A DNA stretch of 64,000 nt from Lunularia cruciata (GCA_948567375.1 OX419755.1:58167945-58231944); one strand, 5' to 3'; shown: positions 30,123 to 43,250, numbered from the stretch's first letter. Notes: generated by a model not told the origin, from the sequence alone. Translations and numbers: made by a program.

Positions 30123-30866
30123 TGTAATACCAAGAGCTAGCCATATGATCTAGATGTGAAATTTGGTTTGGTAACATCTAGAATGATGTTATACATTATG
30201 GTCGAAATAGATCAAATAGAAGTATCTCCAAAAGAGTACTTCTACTAATAGGGCAGAAACCGAAATAGACTTGAGAACCTTAGAACCAATAGCTAGACAT
30301 ATGATTTAAAGGTGAGAATTGGTTTGGTAACATCTGGAAGGATGTTACACATGATGGACTAAACAGATCAAAAAGAGGTATCACCAAAAGGGGACTTTTA
30401 CTAATAGAGTAGGAACGATGATATGCCTGAAATCTTTGAAGGTAATTTCGGAGGCCTAAACGGATGAATTAGGCCTTGAAAATGTGCAGGTGTTCCCCCC
30501 TTCCCCCAACAGAGGAAAGGCTGGCCTTCCCTCCCCTACTTTGTCTCGTCGAGAGCTTTCCAACGGTACCTTACTCACATGATTCTGAGATTCCTACAGG
30601 AAGATTCCCTAAAAGATTCCCTCTGGTCAAAGTTTGTTTGACCAACCAGATAGGACCTAGACCAGACATGTCACCCATCCAAGTAAGTAATCCAAGGGTG
30701 GAGCTTACTGACATGTCACATATATGTGTCCCTAATCCTATGGTGGAGCTTCCTTGGCGGAGATCCTCTTTGTCTATATAATAAAGAGAAGGTGCTCCCT
30801 TGGGGCATCAATTGTTTGAGTGTGCAATCTGTGTTTTCTCTCTTCTCTTGTCCTCGGAGTATTACA
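30123..30866 (+). repeat. 5' LTR
   Basis: Begins tgtaatacc and ends gagtattaca. It contains a TATA-like tctatataataaag near 30771-30785. It differs from the 3' LTR by point changes and small indels. Confidence 0.9.
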
Positions 30867-30867
30867 A

Positions 30868-30879
30868 TGGTATCAGAGC
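30868..30879 (+). other. Primer binding site
   Basis: tggtatcagagc directly after the 5' LTR is complementary to the 3' end of initiator methionine tRNA, the usual primer. Confidence 0.9.
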
Positions 30880-31469
30880 GAGTGTTTTAGTCCAAGAGAG
30901 TGGATCACTCCTCTTGGAATAGCACGATCTACTGAAATTGAGTAATTTGAGGTGGAGAACATAGAGTAGTTGCTAGACTTAGGAAGGACTTTAGAGAGCG
31001 GATGGGATGGATGCGCCGGGAGGCCAATTTCCCGCACCTAGCTTTCCATTCTCAAACCCATTCCACATCAAGGTTATGTATATCCAGCTTGAGCAGATGA
31101 GGGTATCGCTAGTTTATCACTTTGGCGCAGAATTCATGGACAGAGTGATGAACTCACCAAACCCGGTGATTTTACCTATGGTGATATATGACAGAGAGTG
31201 GGATTTGACAATCTACATTCTATTATGATAAAATGGATATGAATGTCCCAAATCCTCTCCCTTTCAACACTCAAGTAGAAATCCGTTATGTAGTGAGGCC
31301 AAAATTGATGTTTAGAGATTTTGTGGTTAGGAATTTTGGTGAGGAGTATTATCAACGAGTGATAGCTTTTGAGGTCCCAATGGTAGTTCCGATAATTTGT
31401 ACGGCTTCCAGAGTGATTATATTGACCCTGTATTGAAGTAGACATTAGCAATTGAGTGTTGGAGGAACC

Positions 31470-32558
31470 ATGGATCCGCAATTGCAAGAGTTGGTGCAAG
31501 GAATGCAAGGGATGTTGAATGAATTTTGAGAGATTAAGATGACCATGGAGACATTACAAAGTCAAGGGCAGATCCTCAAGAATGATCAAGCCATGCAAGA
31601 AGAAGAGCTGTCTCAAAACCCAGTACCTGCGACTAAAGTACTTGGAAAGGCATCCGTGCCTACGAACCCTATCAACAATGAATCCACATTGCTACTCTGG
31701 ACGAAGAAGACCTGCAACATCGAACCTTACAAGGGGTAACGTTCGATGGAAGGAGTGGAAAATTGAATCTCAAGAATGAATCGATATTTCTGATTGTTCT
31801 CAACAGAGATCACAGAGCATGCTACAGGTGTGTTTGCATGTGGGTACTTGACCGATAAAGCCCTCACATGGTATGATGCTTGGGAACTATCCATGCTAGT
31901 AGAGAGAAGGGAGGTCACATGGACAGCAATGTAAGAAGGACTGCTGAAGAATTTCCAATCAGTGGATTCTGTGTAGATGGCTCGAACCCGACTATGGAGA
32001 TTGAGATTGAAGAATAGCGTACAAGAGTATGTGGAGGCTTTTCTGGATCTACAAGTTGCAATTACCGACATGAGTCTAGCAGAGGCTCTCAACAATTTCA
32101 AACGAGGGTTGAAAGAGCGGATTTGCCAAGAAGTCATGGTGCAAAATCCTCGCACGGTATTTGAAACCATTGCTTGTGCACAAAGAATAGCAAGAGCAGT
32201 AGGTAGAGGTGAAGGAGTAGCTCCACCTCAACATTATCGGGCAGAAATGCCACACATGGGTGGACCAGTACCGATGGAATTGGGCAACCTTTGATTCTAG
32301 GATCGAGGAGCACGATCGCTTCAAGGGGAGTGGGGACGGGTAGAAGAACAAAGAGATGGAGTCCAACGAGGAGAAGGGACTCAAGGAGAACAATGCCGTT
32401 GTTACAATTGTGGCTGTATGGGGCACATATCTACCAACTGTCGCACTCGTTTCCTTAGAGGCCCTCGACCTTTGTTCAGGCAATCTTTGAACAACATGGA
32501 GAGGCACATTGACGAGGAGGAGGTGGAAATCACTTCGGAAAACAAGGATTGCCAGTAA
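31470..32558 (+). pseudogene. Gypsy gag
   Basis: One frame from ATG 31470 contains a capsid-type region (GYLTDKALTWYDAWE near 31850 and SVQEYVEAFLDLQVAITDMS near 32010-32070) and a CCHC knuckle, CYNCGCMGHISTNC (32400-32441). Several in-frame stops interrupt it (for example near 31529, 31737, 31972 and 32292), so it is not functional. Gag forms the particle; the knuckle binds RNA. Confidence 0.8.
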
Positions 32559-35500
32559 ATGTACCTCACGGCCTTATTGGCTCAATAAGGAAGCAAAGAA
32601 GCGAGGGAAGGAATAATGTGCAACGATCCTAAAAGGCAACCTCATAATTGATTGTCGTGAATGGAATCCTAGAAGGTAATCAAGTGAGAGTATTAATAGA
32701 TCCGGGAGCAATAGAGAATTTATTGTCTCGCTCTGTTGCAATAAGATTGGGAATGGATCTAAAGAGAGATGGAAGTGAAGAAGTAGAGTTACCAAATGGG
32801 CAAACAAAGAGGATTGAATCATTACCTAGACGGGTAACCCTCTCTGTAGGAGAATATCAAGAAGCAATTGAGTGGCAAGTGATATAGTTAGCTCGTTATG
32901 ATGCAATTTTAGGCATGCCATGGATGGAGCAGTACAACCCTATGGTGGATTGGAGGAAGAAAGTAGTGAGAACCCACCAATGGTTAATCATTGGGGTTAA
33001 AGAAAAATCACACAGGTAGAAATTGCCTCTATATATTGTAGGGATGGCAACTATCTGTAAGACCGATAGATGTTTTATGGGTCTAATAAGAGAAGTCCAG
33101 AGTGCACAACTCGATGGACAAATTCCTGAGAAATTGAAGGATGTGGTGGATGAGTTTCAAGATGTCTTTCCCGATGATCTACCCTCAGGATTACCACCAA
33201 AAAGGCAAGTAGATCACAAAATTGAGACACTTCCGGGGAAGATGCCTCCTTGTAAGGTCCCATATCGCCTATCACCTCATGAGTTGGAGGAGTGTAAGAC
33301 TCAAATTGAGGAGATATTGCAGAAAGGGTTCATCCAACCTAGCGTATCACCATATGGTGCCCATGTCTTGTTTGTGAAGAAGAAGGATGGTACAATGCGC
33401 ATGTGCATTGACTATCGAGGTCTCAATTAGCAAACAGTGAAGAACAAATACCCCTTACCTCGCATGGATGACCTGTTTGATCAACTCCATGGAGCGAGAT
33501 ACTTCACCAAACTGGACTTGCAAAGCGGTTACAATCAAATCCAAATTGCAGAGGAGGATGTGCACAAAATTGCCTTTTGAACCAGGTATGGCCACTTTGA
33601 GTATCTTGTGATGCCTTTTGGCCTCACCAATGCACCTGCCACTTTCATGAGTCTAATGAATGATATATTTCGTCCATACTTGGATAAGTTTGTTATCATC
33701 TTCTTGGATGATATCTTATTATATAGTAGCACAATGACAGAACACAAACAACATTTACGAGAGGTCTTCCAAATTCTAAGACAGAATCAATTGTACGCCA
33801 AAATCTCAAAGTGTGAGTTTGGCAAGTCTGAAGTAGACTACTTGGGGCATAGAGTAAGTGCAGAGTGCATTCAAGTATTGACAAATAAAATAGAGGTCAT
33901 TCAAAAATGGAGTGCCCCAAAAGATCAGACTCAACTTAAGAGCTTCTTGGGGTTGACGGGATTCTATCGTAGATTTGTCAAGGACTTCTCCAAGGTTGCA
34001 TAGCCTTTAACGGCACTACTTAGCAAGAGGAAGAAGTGGACATGGAGAACTGCACAAGAGTTGGCCTTTCAAGAATTGAAGGCCGCCTTGTTACATGCAC
34101 CAATCTTGAAGTGGTATGACCTAAAACGTCCAATCAAGTTGGCTATAGATGCATCAGGCGTAGCAATAGGAGCAGTCCTATAACAAGAGTGGCATGATAG
34201 ATGGCATCCAATTGCCTATTTCTCTCGAAAGTTGTTACCAGTAGAGCGGAACTCCCACACCACAGAACAAGAAGAGTTGGCAATCATTCTAGCAAACAAG
34301 CATTGGAAGCACTACTTGGGCGAGAAGGCATTTGTAGTAGAGATAGACCACAAACCTCTAGTCTACCTCAAGACGCAGAAGGATCTATCTCATCACCAAA
34401 TTTGGTAGGCAGAGTAGCAACAACGCTTCAACATGAGAATCACCTCCGTGGAAGGTAAGAAGCAACTTGCAGATGCATTCACCCGCATGCCAATGGCCAA
34501 CAACTTGGTGGCAGAGGTTAAGATTAACTCTGAATTCTGGCAAGAGATTCTGGCGGCTACAAAAACTGACCCACAGATTGTAGAAGCACAATCATCCAAA
34601 GGTGTCACTAGTACCCAAGGACTCACCTTTTGGGATGGCAGATTATGGATCCCAAATGTCCTAAAATTATGCACCACCATTCTAGCAGAATGCCATGATT
34701 CGGCCATTGCAGCTCATGTTGGAGTGGACAAGACCTTGGATGCAGTCAAGCACCATTACTATTGGCCCAAGATGAGCAACAACGTGATGGACTATGTGCA
34801 TAGCTGCCTACTTTGCCAACAGAACAAAGCTTCTAATCAAGCTCCTATAGGGCTCCTTCAACCTCTCCCCACTCCTACCCAACGTTGGGAACAAGTGAGT
34901 ATAGATCTCGTCTGTGAATTACCCAAGACCACCTCAGGGTTTGACTCCATTGTGATCTTTGTGGACCGTCTCAGCAAAATGATTCATGTACGCCCTACCA
35001 CCAAGGAGGTGACCACTCCACAACTAGCTCAATTATACTTAGATGCAGTCTTTGCTCACCATGGCTTGTCTAGAGTACTCATCACCGATAGAGGCACCCA
35101 ATTCACCAGCTTGTTTTGGCAAACACTCTTTGGGTTCTTCAAAACCAAGTTGGCCATGTCCACAGCTTACCACCCCCAAACAGATGGCCAAACAGAGCGG
35201 GCTAATCGCACAATTGAAGACATGTTACGCGGCTTCACCTTAGAAGAGCAAGAGAGGTGGGACATCCTACTCCCGTTGGTGGAATTTGCTTACAACAATT
35301 CAATAAATGCATCCACCCAAGTCACTCCATTCTTCCTCATGTATGGTGAGCCTCCCTTCACACCTTCTAGCTTGATGAAGATCCGTCTAGTGGCTACCAA
35401 GGTCGATGTAGTCAACACATTTGTTTCTAGAATCCAACAAGGTGTGGAGAGCGCCAAGCACAGATTACAGATTGTGCAAAATCAACAGAAGCAGTATGCT

Positions 35501-35977
35501 GATGCACACTGTCGGCACATGGAGTTCAATGTTGGGAATCAAGTGTGGCTATCGACAACCAACCTCACATTAGTTGGACCTCGTAAGCTCAAACCTTGTT
35601 TTATTGGGCCTTTCTCGATTCTTCATCGCATCGGCGCTGTGGCCTATCACCTTGAGCTACCACCACACATGAAGATCCATCCAGTCTTCCATGTCTCCTT
35701 ACTACTCAGATATGCTCCTTGATCAGGCCAAGGTCATTACTCACCAGACATTTGACCTTGCCCGACACTCATTGATGGCACAGAGGAATATGAAGTGGAG
35801 CGGATTCTCCAAAAACGCATGCATGGTACTTGCCACCCGTGGGTGGACTATCTCATACAATGGAAAGGTTACCCCCTCTATGAAGCCACCTGGGAGCCCG
35901 CTGCCAATTTGGCACATGCACCTGTGTTGGTGCAAGCATTTGAGCAACAATTGCACAACAAGGACGTTGCGTCTTAA
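32559..35977 (+). pseudogene. Gypsy pol: protease, RT, RNase H, integrase, chromodomain
   Basis: All domains lie in the same frame. Protease: VRVLIDPGAIENLLS near 32690, with Pro in place of the usual Ser/Thr of the active site. Reverse transcriptase: [19 protein letters not shown], then [11 protein letters not shown] and FLDDILLYS (33370-33730). RNase H: LAIDASGVAIGAVL (34140-34180) to LADAFTRMP. Integrase: HVGVDKTLDAVKHHYYWP with CLLC, then IDLVCELP, TDRGTQFTS and DGQTERANR as the DDE triad. Chromodomain: EYEVERILQK...YLIQWKGYPLYEATWEP (35785-35930), which in chromoviruses guides insertion to marked chromatin. In-frame stops are at 33428, 33578, 34001, 34181, 34406, 34415 and 35720, so it is inactive. 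Confidence 0.92.
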
Positions 35978-35990
35978 AAGGAGGGAGGTT
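35976..35990 (+). other. Polypurine tract
   Basis: aaaaggagggaggtt lies immediately before the 3' LTR and would prime plus-strand synthesis. Confidence 0.85.
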
Positions 35991-36729
35991 TGTAATACCA
36001 AGAGCTAGCCATATGATCTAGATGTGAAATTCGGTTTGGTAACATCTAGAATGATGTTATACATGATGGTTGAAATAGATCAGATAGAAATATCACCAAA
36101 AGAGTACTTCTACTAATAGGGCAGAAACCAAAATAGACTTGAGAACCTTAGAACCAATAGCTAAACATATGATTTAAAGGTGAGAATTGGTTCGGTAACA
36201 TCTGGAAGGATGTTACACATGATGGACTAAACAGATCAGAAAGAGGTATCACCAAAAAGGGACTTCTACTAATAGAGTAGGAACCAAAATATGCCTGAAA
36301 TCTTTGAAGGTAATTTCGGAGGCCTAAACGGATGAATTAGGCCTCAAAAATGTGAAGATTCCCCCCCCCCCAACAAATGAAAGGCTGGCCTTCCCTCCCC
36401 CCCTTCTTTGTCTCGTCGAGAGCTTTCCAACGGTACCTTACGTGATTCTGAGATTCCTATAGGAAGATTCCCTAAAAGATTCCCTCCGGTCAAAGCTTGT
36501 TTGACCAACCAGATAGGACCTAGACCAGACATGTCACCCATCCAAGTAAGTAATCCAAGGGTGGAGCTTGCTGACATGTCACCTATCTGTGTCCCTAATC
36601 CTATGGTGGAGCTTCCTTGGCGGAGATCCTCTTTGTCTATATAATAAAGAGAAGGTGCTCCCTTGGGGTATCTATTGTTTGAGTGTGCAATCTGTGTTTT
36701 CTCTCTTCTCTTGTCCTCGGAGTATTACA
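35991..36729 (+). repeat. 3' LTR
   Basis: Nearly the same as the 5' LTR, with a C-run (36361-36370) and a few other differences; ends gagtattaca and is followed by ctctt. Confidence 0.9.
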
Positions 36730-36734
36730 CTCTT

Positions 36735-37580
36735 TGCTTTTTGTTACGTTGCCCAACAATACCAAGTTGAGCACAAGCTTTTGTCTTGGGACTGATTGTG
36801 GTCTAGTTACCAATTGTCTCTAGAGAAGGTGTAGAGACTTGTGGTGTTTCCTTCTCATCATCAGATATCAAAACATCCATATATGATTGTTCAGTTTGAT
36901 TTATATGAGATGCTTCCTCACTCCCATCAATAGTTTCATCAGTCAAGTCTACAAATCCTCTCTCACTAGTTATTGAAGTGTTAATACCACCATCACATGC
37001 TCCTGGAATGCCTTGTTCTTTGGGTGAACCGCCTCTTATTCTATGCATCTGTTCATAGAACTCCCATGAACTTGGTTTTGTGCCTTTGGTTTTTTTTCCT
37101 TTCTCAACCCAGTATTTTTTAACTAGACCATCAAGCTTGTTCCTGAGAATCTGTGGCTCATAAGGTGGTGTTATACTAATAGCTTCACTGAACCTATTAG
37201 CAAACACCTTCCACCGATCCTGACTTACATTGCCTTGGTTACAATGATTAAAATAAATGTCTTCATACATATCCAAAAAAAAGCCTCACATGACTAGAAA
37301 TCCACTCCTCTTTAGCCTTCTTCGGAATGGAAACACCTATAAACACAATTGACAACAATAGATAAATAATCAACATTCTATGATTTTAGAATAGTATTCC
37401 AATCTACATATGAAATAGTCAAAATCATACCTCTCACAAGAGCATCCTTTGATGATGAATTTTTCTTTTTTGCACCAAGCTTCTTCTTGGATGGAGTCTG
37501 CAAATCTTTCACCAATGTAATTGGTTCCATAGGTGGAAGAGCTCCCGAAACATTCTCACTCTATACAATCTCTTCCATTC
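36735..37580 (-). pseudogene. Harbinger Myb/SANT-like accessory protein, N-terminal part
   Basis: The minus-strand segment 37276-36803 reads MYEDIYFNHCNQGNVSQDRW, RNKLDGLVKKYW and FYEQMHRIRGG, a Myb/SANT-like domain found in the second protein of PIF/Harbinger elements and in related plant proteins. A preceding exon (about 37580-37435) encodes a Lys-rich start (MEPITLVKDLQTPSKKKLG) and ends at a donor-like gtatgatt; it has one TAG. A further piece KAKEEWISSHVRLFF joins the domain across a T-run frameshift near 37275. After a stop at 36803, PKTKACAQLGIVGQRNKKQ (36790-36735) runs into the gypsy insertion. The protein normally helps the transposase bind DNA and enter the nucleus. Confidence 0.78.
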
Positions 37581-37780
37581 TACTGCACAAAATTCAAAAA
37601 ATATACATGGAAAAGTTTGGTTTGACAAAGAAATTTAATCTCACCAATGTCACTGCAATATTAATCTATTGTCTTCAGTTTCAAATCACACATGACAAGC
37701 ATTGCATAACCTTCAATTCAAGCTATAGAATAGCACAACACTTCCAAAAATGAAAAATTTATGATATATTACATACCTGA

Positions 37781-38544
37781 TCAATCTTGAAGGTCAAAAA
37801 TCAGAACCCTAGTAATGTTTGCTTGGAAAGTTGATATGTTTGCTCTCGTGAAAACTGAACTGGACGTTTGGAAACTGTATTGCCCTTGTATCACCCAACC
37901 CATTAACCTAAAGAATCTCCTGTTCGAGAGACTCAGCTGGAGCACAAGACGGAGCAAGTGTTGCCTGACGTATGAGCTCCGGCTGAGGGCTTGAACGTCA
38001 GGCAGACCTGACGTGCGCATGAGCTCCGGCAGATTTTTTGCTGCCATGTTTTGTCTTTTAGTGGGCTGCCAGAGCCCGAAAGAGCCATGTGAATCGCCTA
38101 AGAGAGTGTGCTCGGCCTTGCTTTTGGCCAGACTGTTGCGAATGGTTGCAAACGGGACATTAGGAGAGTGTGCCGATGGTAGAGGAGAGGGAGAGATGTG
38201 AATGGAAAGATTTGTACTTTTTGAGTGCTCTTTAGTATATAGCACTTGAGTGAATAGTCTATTTTATTTTATTTTCAATTTTGATTTGAATGCTCTTTAG
38301 AATATAGCACTCGAGGGAATAATCTATTTTATTTGTTTTTTAATTTTGGTTCCATTGGTATTTAGATTAGAGGAGAGATTAAGGACAGTTAAATAGAAGG
38401 TTTGTAGGGTTTAGAGTGATAATATATATTGAGAATGATAAGTTGTGGATTTTCATTTTTAATCTTTTTGTTTTCATGATTAAATTTCGTAGGAATTTAA
38501 TTTGAAAATTTTGGAAATAAAATTTATAAGTGATGAGAGTTTGT
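37781..38544. repeat. Direct-repeat array flank, right of Harbinger
   Basis: Contains ggtagaggagagggagagat and gtgctctttagtatatagca (38175-38250) matching the array at 27450-28184, and a second, shorter gctctttagaatatagcact near 38290. The phrase gagctccggc recurs at 37975 and 38023. No gene recognised. Confidence 0.55.
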
Positions 38545-41500
38545 TTAGGGTTAAGAAAGACTGCATTTTGTTATGTGAGATGTGATGTTAAAGATTGTGG
38601 TTTTGTAGATATGGAGAGGTGTATCATGTGTTATTCTTGTTATTCTTGTGTTAGCCATGGCTACACCTCCCAATATGGGGCCGTCTAGAGCGGCTCGAGA
38701 TATACCATACTCGGTGTGTCACCGACTCTTTACCTTGCAAGAAATAAAGACCTATGTGGGAAGGATGTACAAGGACTATGATTACACCACTTGGGATGCT
38801 CACAAAGGCGAGTGATCACATCAACAATAGTGACGCTCGAGATACGCACGCTATTTCTATCCCTCTGTTGACCGTTCCAAGGATACCGATCAAGTCGTGC
38901 AAGTGGTTAGTTTCTCCAGCAGGTTGTATTTTGGGGTTATTTGAGCTAGTTTTCCATATCCATGTTTATTCCATAGGTTGTTGCGCATACTCCATGATGA
39001 GGCTAGACAAGCTTTTTGCCTACTATTTGATCATTTTGCACATGATCCCTTGGACGAGTTAGCATGGTTCCTATTCCTCTTACTCCCTTGATGGTGTCTT
39101 TGTTATGCTAGAGGGTGACATGTGGGGCATAGACAGGTAGTTGTTAGATTTAGTCAATTTTGAGGTAGGGAGTGGGTAGCCCTTCAGGAGGAGTCTGTTA
39201 GGGCTACATGCTTTAGGAGATAGGTTTTTCCACAAGATACCACAGAGTCCACTCGATTACAATGGTGTAGGACATTGGGTCAGGCGTGAGAGTTTAGTAG
39301 AGTAGCACAAGCGCTACACACTTTGTCTATGGCTAGTCCAACTAATGAGACTATCTCTTCCCTATGCTCACTTTATCCTATGGTAGTAGAGAGACTACCA
39401 CTATAGGTCTTAGATTATCAACCTGAGCAGCTTTTATGTCTTGATAGGTCACTTTTTGCACAAGCATTGTGCGTTCCTCCTTGCTTTTCCTCAAGAGGTT
39501 TGTTAGGGATGGTTTATGAGCACCTTAGAGATTGCTTTCAGGCAGATGATCCTTCTAGTGGTTTTACTGAGTTGTTTTAGGTGGCTACAGCAATAGTGAG
39601 AGGAGACATTCCTGTGTCTATTAGTCAAGTGTTAGGTGTTAGTCGACTTCTTGTGATGGATAAGGACATAGGGAGCATTAGACAGATTGCTATTGGAGAG
39701 ATCTTTTTTCGTTTGGTCAATCGTACAATTGTCTTTCAACACCGTTCTCACTTTTGATAGCACTTCAATCCACATCAGTTTGGATTAGCTATACTTGGAG
39801 GATGTGAAGCTATATCTCTAGGCATCAAGACACTCCCAGATATCCATTTGAAGTGGGTCGTCCTATAGGTGGATGTTGAGAACACTTTTAATAGCATCTC
39901 ATGTACATCCATCTTTAGAGAGCTTAGGGAAGCTGGTGGATCCTTGGCAAGTCTTATTCCTTTTGTGTGGTCTTTTTATGGCTCTCTTGCTTCCCTTTAC
40001 TACAAGCATGGTTGTTCACAGGAGGGAGTCATTGTCTTGGAGTTAGTTGTTAGTATACGTCACAAAGATCCTTTAGGAGGACCCTTATTTTCCATAGCTC
40101 ACTTTAGAGCTCTCCTATCTACTACTTTGGCCATGCCAGGTTGTGTATTTCCCTCCTTGGCAGATGATACACATATTGTGGGCCTTGTAGATCAGATTAG
40201 GCAGGCCTTTGATCACTTGACTACCAAACTACATCTAATATGCTTGAGAGTCAAGGTGTCAAAGTGCAAGGCATCGTCCACTTTAGGTATCCCTCTCCAC
40301 CTTGAGCTTCCAAAGAGGTGTATCACATCTATAGATGGACTACGTGTTCTTGGAGTGCTAGTAAGATCTGAGGATTTTGTCACACACTTCTTAGACAATG
40401 CCCTTGCAAAGGATGTTCTCTATGTGGATGACCTTCCATTACTAGGTGATCCATAGGTGGCATTTGGTATACTTTCCTCTAGTATTGCTCGTCACTGACA
40501 TACCTGATACACACAATTCCCCCCTCCTCGTCCTTCCTATCATGTGTGAGAAACTTTGATAGGAGGATTATAGGAGTCTTTGGTGATATTATTGGACCAG
40601 GGACTTTTGAGTGTGTGACAGGGGATTTGGCACGTAGACAGACGGCTTTTCTGATCTCGTGTGGAGGGGTTGGCTTGCTATCTATGGAAGAGACGACACT
40701 TATAGCATTTTTGGGTAGTTGGGTTCCCTTAGCACCCCTACTTTCCTCTTGTTTTGTGGTTGTTGATAGGTCAGTTTTGGAGACTTATGTGGCAAAGGTG
40801 GAGGAGGGATCCTATTCTTTCCAGATGTTATTGCGACAGGTGAGAGATAGTCTTTCTCCACGAGCACGAGAGGAATTTTCATCTCTTGCTTCACTATTGT
40901 CAGATTGGATTAGAGGTTTACAGTCTTCCTTGGTGGAGCAACAATGTGAACATACACTACATTCTCTCTTAGTTGACTCATCCATACCTCAAGCTACTAA
41001 AGCACATCTTTGCTCTTGCTCAGTCAAGGGTGTAGAGGATCCTAGCTCGATCGTGCATTAGGGCATTTTGACTTGCACCAACTACTTTCTTTACAATGAT
41101 GAGGTTTGGTCCACCCATCTGCATCTTCATTACTTACTTGTGAGTGTAGTTCTACACTAGATGTAGCAGCGGTCCATATGACATGGTGTCTTTTTGGATG
41201 ATAGAAGATAACTACCCATGATGCTATTAGGGACATGGTGTTTGCTATGGCACGAGAGAGTGGATACTTGGCTTGGATGGAGCGTTCATATGCTTTACAG
41301 ACAACACGTGGCAAGGCATATTTATACTTGGCCCGAGATGATTAGGTGATAGAAACGGAAGTTGTGGTTACAAATCCTAGGTGGGATATAGTTTTGGAGG
41401 GAGTGATTACCCATCCCCTTGGATGCACGGCGAGTGCAGCAGCATGTCCTCAAGTATAGGGGCATGCAGCAAGGTCACCTCTTTGTTCCTCCAGCCTTGG

Positions 41501-41880
41501 AGTTATATGGAGCGATGAACACGGCATTTGATACATTAGTTAGGGAGTACGCAAGAGCTTATCATGTTAGGCGCCAAGGAGTACCACTCTCACTCTCATA
41601 CTTTGTAGCATATTTTAGGCAGTGTGTGTCCATTGCTCTACAGAGTGCAGTGGCTGGTGCAATCCATAGGAGAGCAATCACACTAGGTGATGTTTCTTTG
41701 GATGCTCCAATTGTTTGTAGACCATACTACTTGCATAGCTCTGATATCTTAGGTGCAGTAGGGCAGATTTCTCATATAGACTCTATTGGGGCCTAGCCCC
41801 ATTTTACCTTTTTCGTCTCTCCCTTGTATGGTTTGATGGGGTCTTCCCATCCTTCTTGTTCTCTATGCGGTCACTTTTTT
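38545..41880 (+). mobile_element. Full-length but decayed copy of the RLE-type non-LTR retrotransposon
   Basis: The copy follows the element at 13615-16987 from its 5' UTR (gatatggagaggtgtatcat) through the ATG at 38657 to the 3' tail (ctatgcggtcac). Recognisable coding pieces are 38754-39062, 39869-40456 (QEGVIVLELVVSIRHKDPLGG and SLADDTHIVG), 40546-41061 and 41419-41796 (C-terminus). Many frameshifts and stops, and a general shift to A/T, mark it as old. At the position of the TAG in the other copy this one has CAA. Confidence 0.88.
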
Positions 41881-43250
41881 GTTTCTATACTGTCCTGCCG
41901 ATACTTCCCTTATACTATCCTGTTTTCTAAGTGGTGGCCCTTTTCTCCTGCCGATGCATACTTGCCAAAGCATACTCCTGCCGATGCATTCTCTCCCTTG
42001 TATGGCTTGATGGGTCTTCCCATCCTTTTGTGTTTTTATGCGGTCACCCTTTTTCCCTACTAATAAGAAAGCTGACCTCATCAAGACCTCATATAACAAG
42101 GGCGACCGCATAGAAATAACAAAGAATGGGAAGACCCCATCAAGCTGTACAAGGGAGAGAAAAAAAAAGGTAAAATGGGGTTAGTGGGACCTCATATATG
42201 GGCTGAACACTAAAACTATCGCACTTTTTCCGTAATAATAAGAAAGCTGACTTCATATATGGGCCAGCACATACTACAAGAAGACCCCATCAAGCCCTAC
42301 AAAGGAGAGACAAAAGAGGTAGAATGGTGTTAGCCGCAATCGTATACCCTAACAGATAAAGTATACCCATACCCTAATATATAAAGTACATATACTTTAA
42401 TAGATAATTATAAGTATACCCATACCCTAATAAGTAAATATAAGTATATTCGTACCCTAAAAGATTTGTTCGACTTGATGGGGTCTTCCCATCCTTCGTG
42501 TTCTCTACGCGGTGGCCCTTTTCACCCCTAATAGATAAAGTACATATTTGATGCTTCTTCGGAGGTTCCAGTATTTGTGGTGATACTTCTTTGGGGGTTT
42601 CGTTAGTTTGACTTTTACGACTCGGATATCTAAGGTGCGATAACGCAGGGCAGGGCAGATTTCTCCTAGCGATTCTATTGGGGGCTAGCCCCATTTTACT
42701 TCTTTTCTTTTGTCTTTTCCTTCTACGGGCTTGATGGGGTCTTCCCATCCTTCTTGTGTTCTATGTGGTTTCCTTCCCTCATATTTGTGGGGAGTACTCC
42801 TCATTGGCGTCTATATAATCGTGACTGAAGTGAATTTTGGACTTTTGGACCAAACTTAAGAGGGAAAGGCGACCGCGTAGAACACATGAAGGATGGGAAG
42901 ACCAAACTTAAGTAGAATGAAGAACACTTTGTCTAATGTGAAAGGTATATAAAAAGTACCCGAAGGAAAGGGAAAGGAGTACAAGGCACAAACCAGTGCA
43001 AATAGAACATAGAGCGCAGCCCAAAATCAAGGTTTTGGACTGAGTTCTTCATTTACGTCTGAATATTAAATTTGGCCAGACTATAAGCTTGATGTCCATA
43101 CATTTCTCCCTTAGTTGGGTTTAGTTGGGTTACTCATTATCCGCTCTTGCACCTCTGAGACAGGCTCTTATTTTTATCCTTGCACGGTTGGATTTGCTGG
43201 TGTCTTCCCGTCCTTCCTCTTATCCTACACGGTCGCCTTCTTCAGACACA
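41881..43250. repeat. Cluster of short non-LTR retrotransposon 3' tails, unit 2
   Basis: Sense-plus tails are near 41990-42055, 42470-42535, 42660-42775 and 43180-43240; sense-minus tails near 42106-42182, 42285-42332 and 42862-42905. Filler of the type ccctaatagataaagtatac and taataagaaagctgac-tcat recurs between them. The part from about 42540 is collinear with 6600-6920 in unit 1. Stretch 42905-43110 is unmatched. Confidence 0.75.

Larger units (their letters stand above)
30123..36729 (+). mobile_element. Complete Ty3/gypsy LTR retrotransposon with chromodomain (chromovirus type)
   Basis: The 6607-bp element has two LTRs (744 and 739 bp, tgtaatacc...gtattaca), a 5-bp target-site duplication, a tRNA-Met-type primer binding site and a purine tract. 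Gag lies in one frame (31470-32558), and protease, reverse transcriptase, RNase H, integrase and chromodomain in another (about 32559-35977). The order RT-RH-IN defines Ty3/gypsy. It is inserted in the second gene of the Harbinger element. The coding frames contain only nonsense codons, not frameshifts, in pol. Confidence 0.93.
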
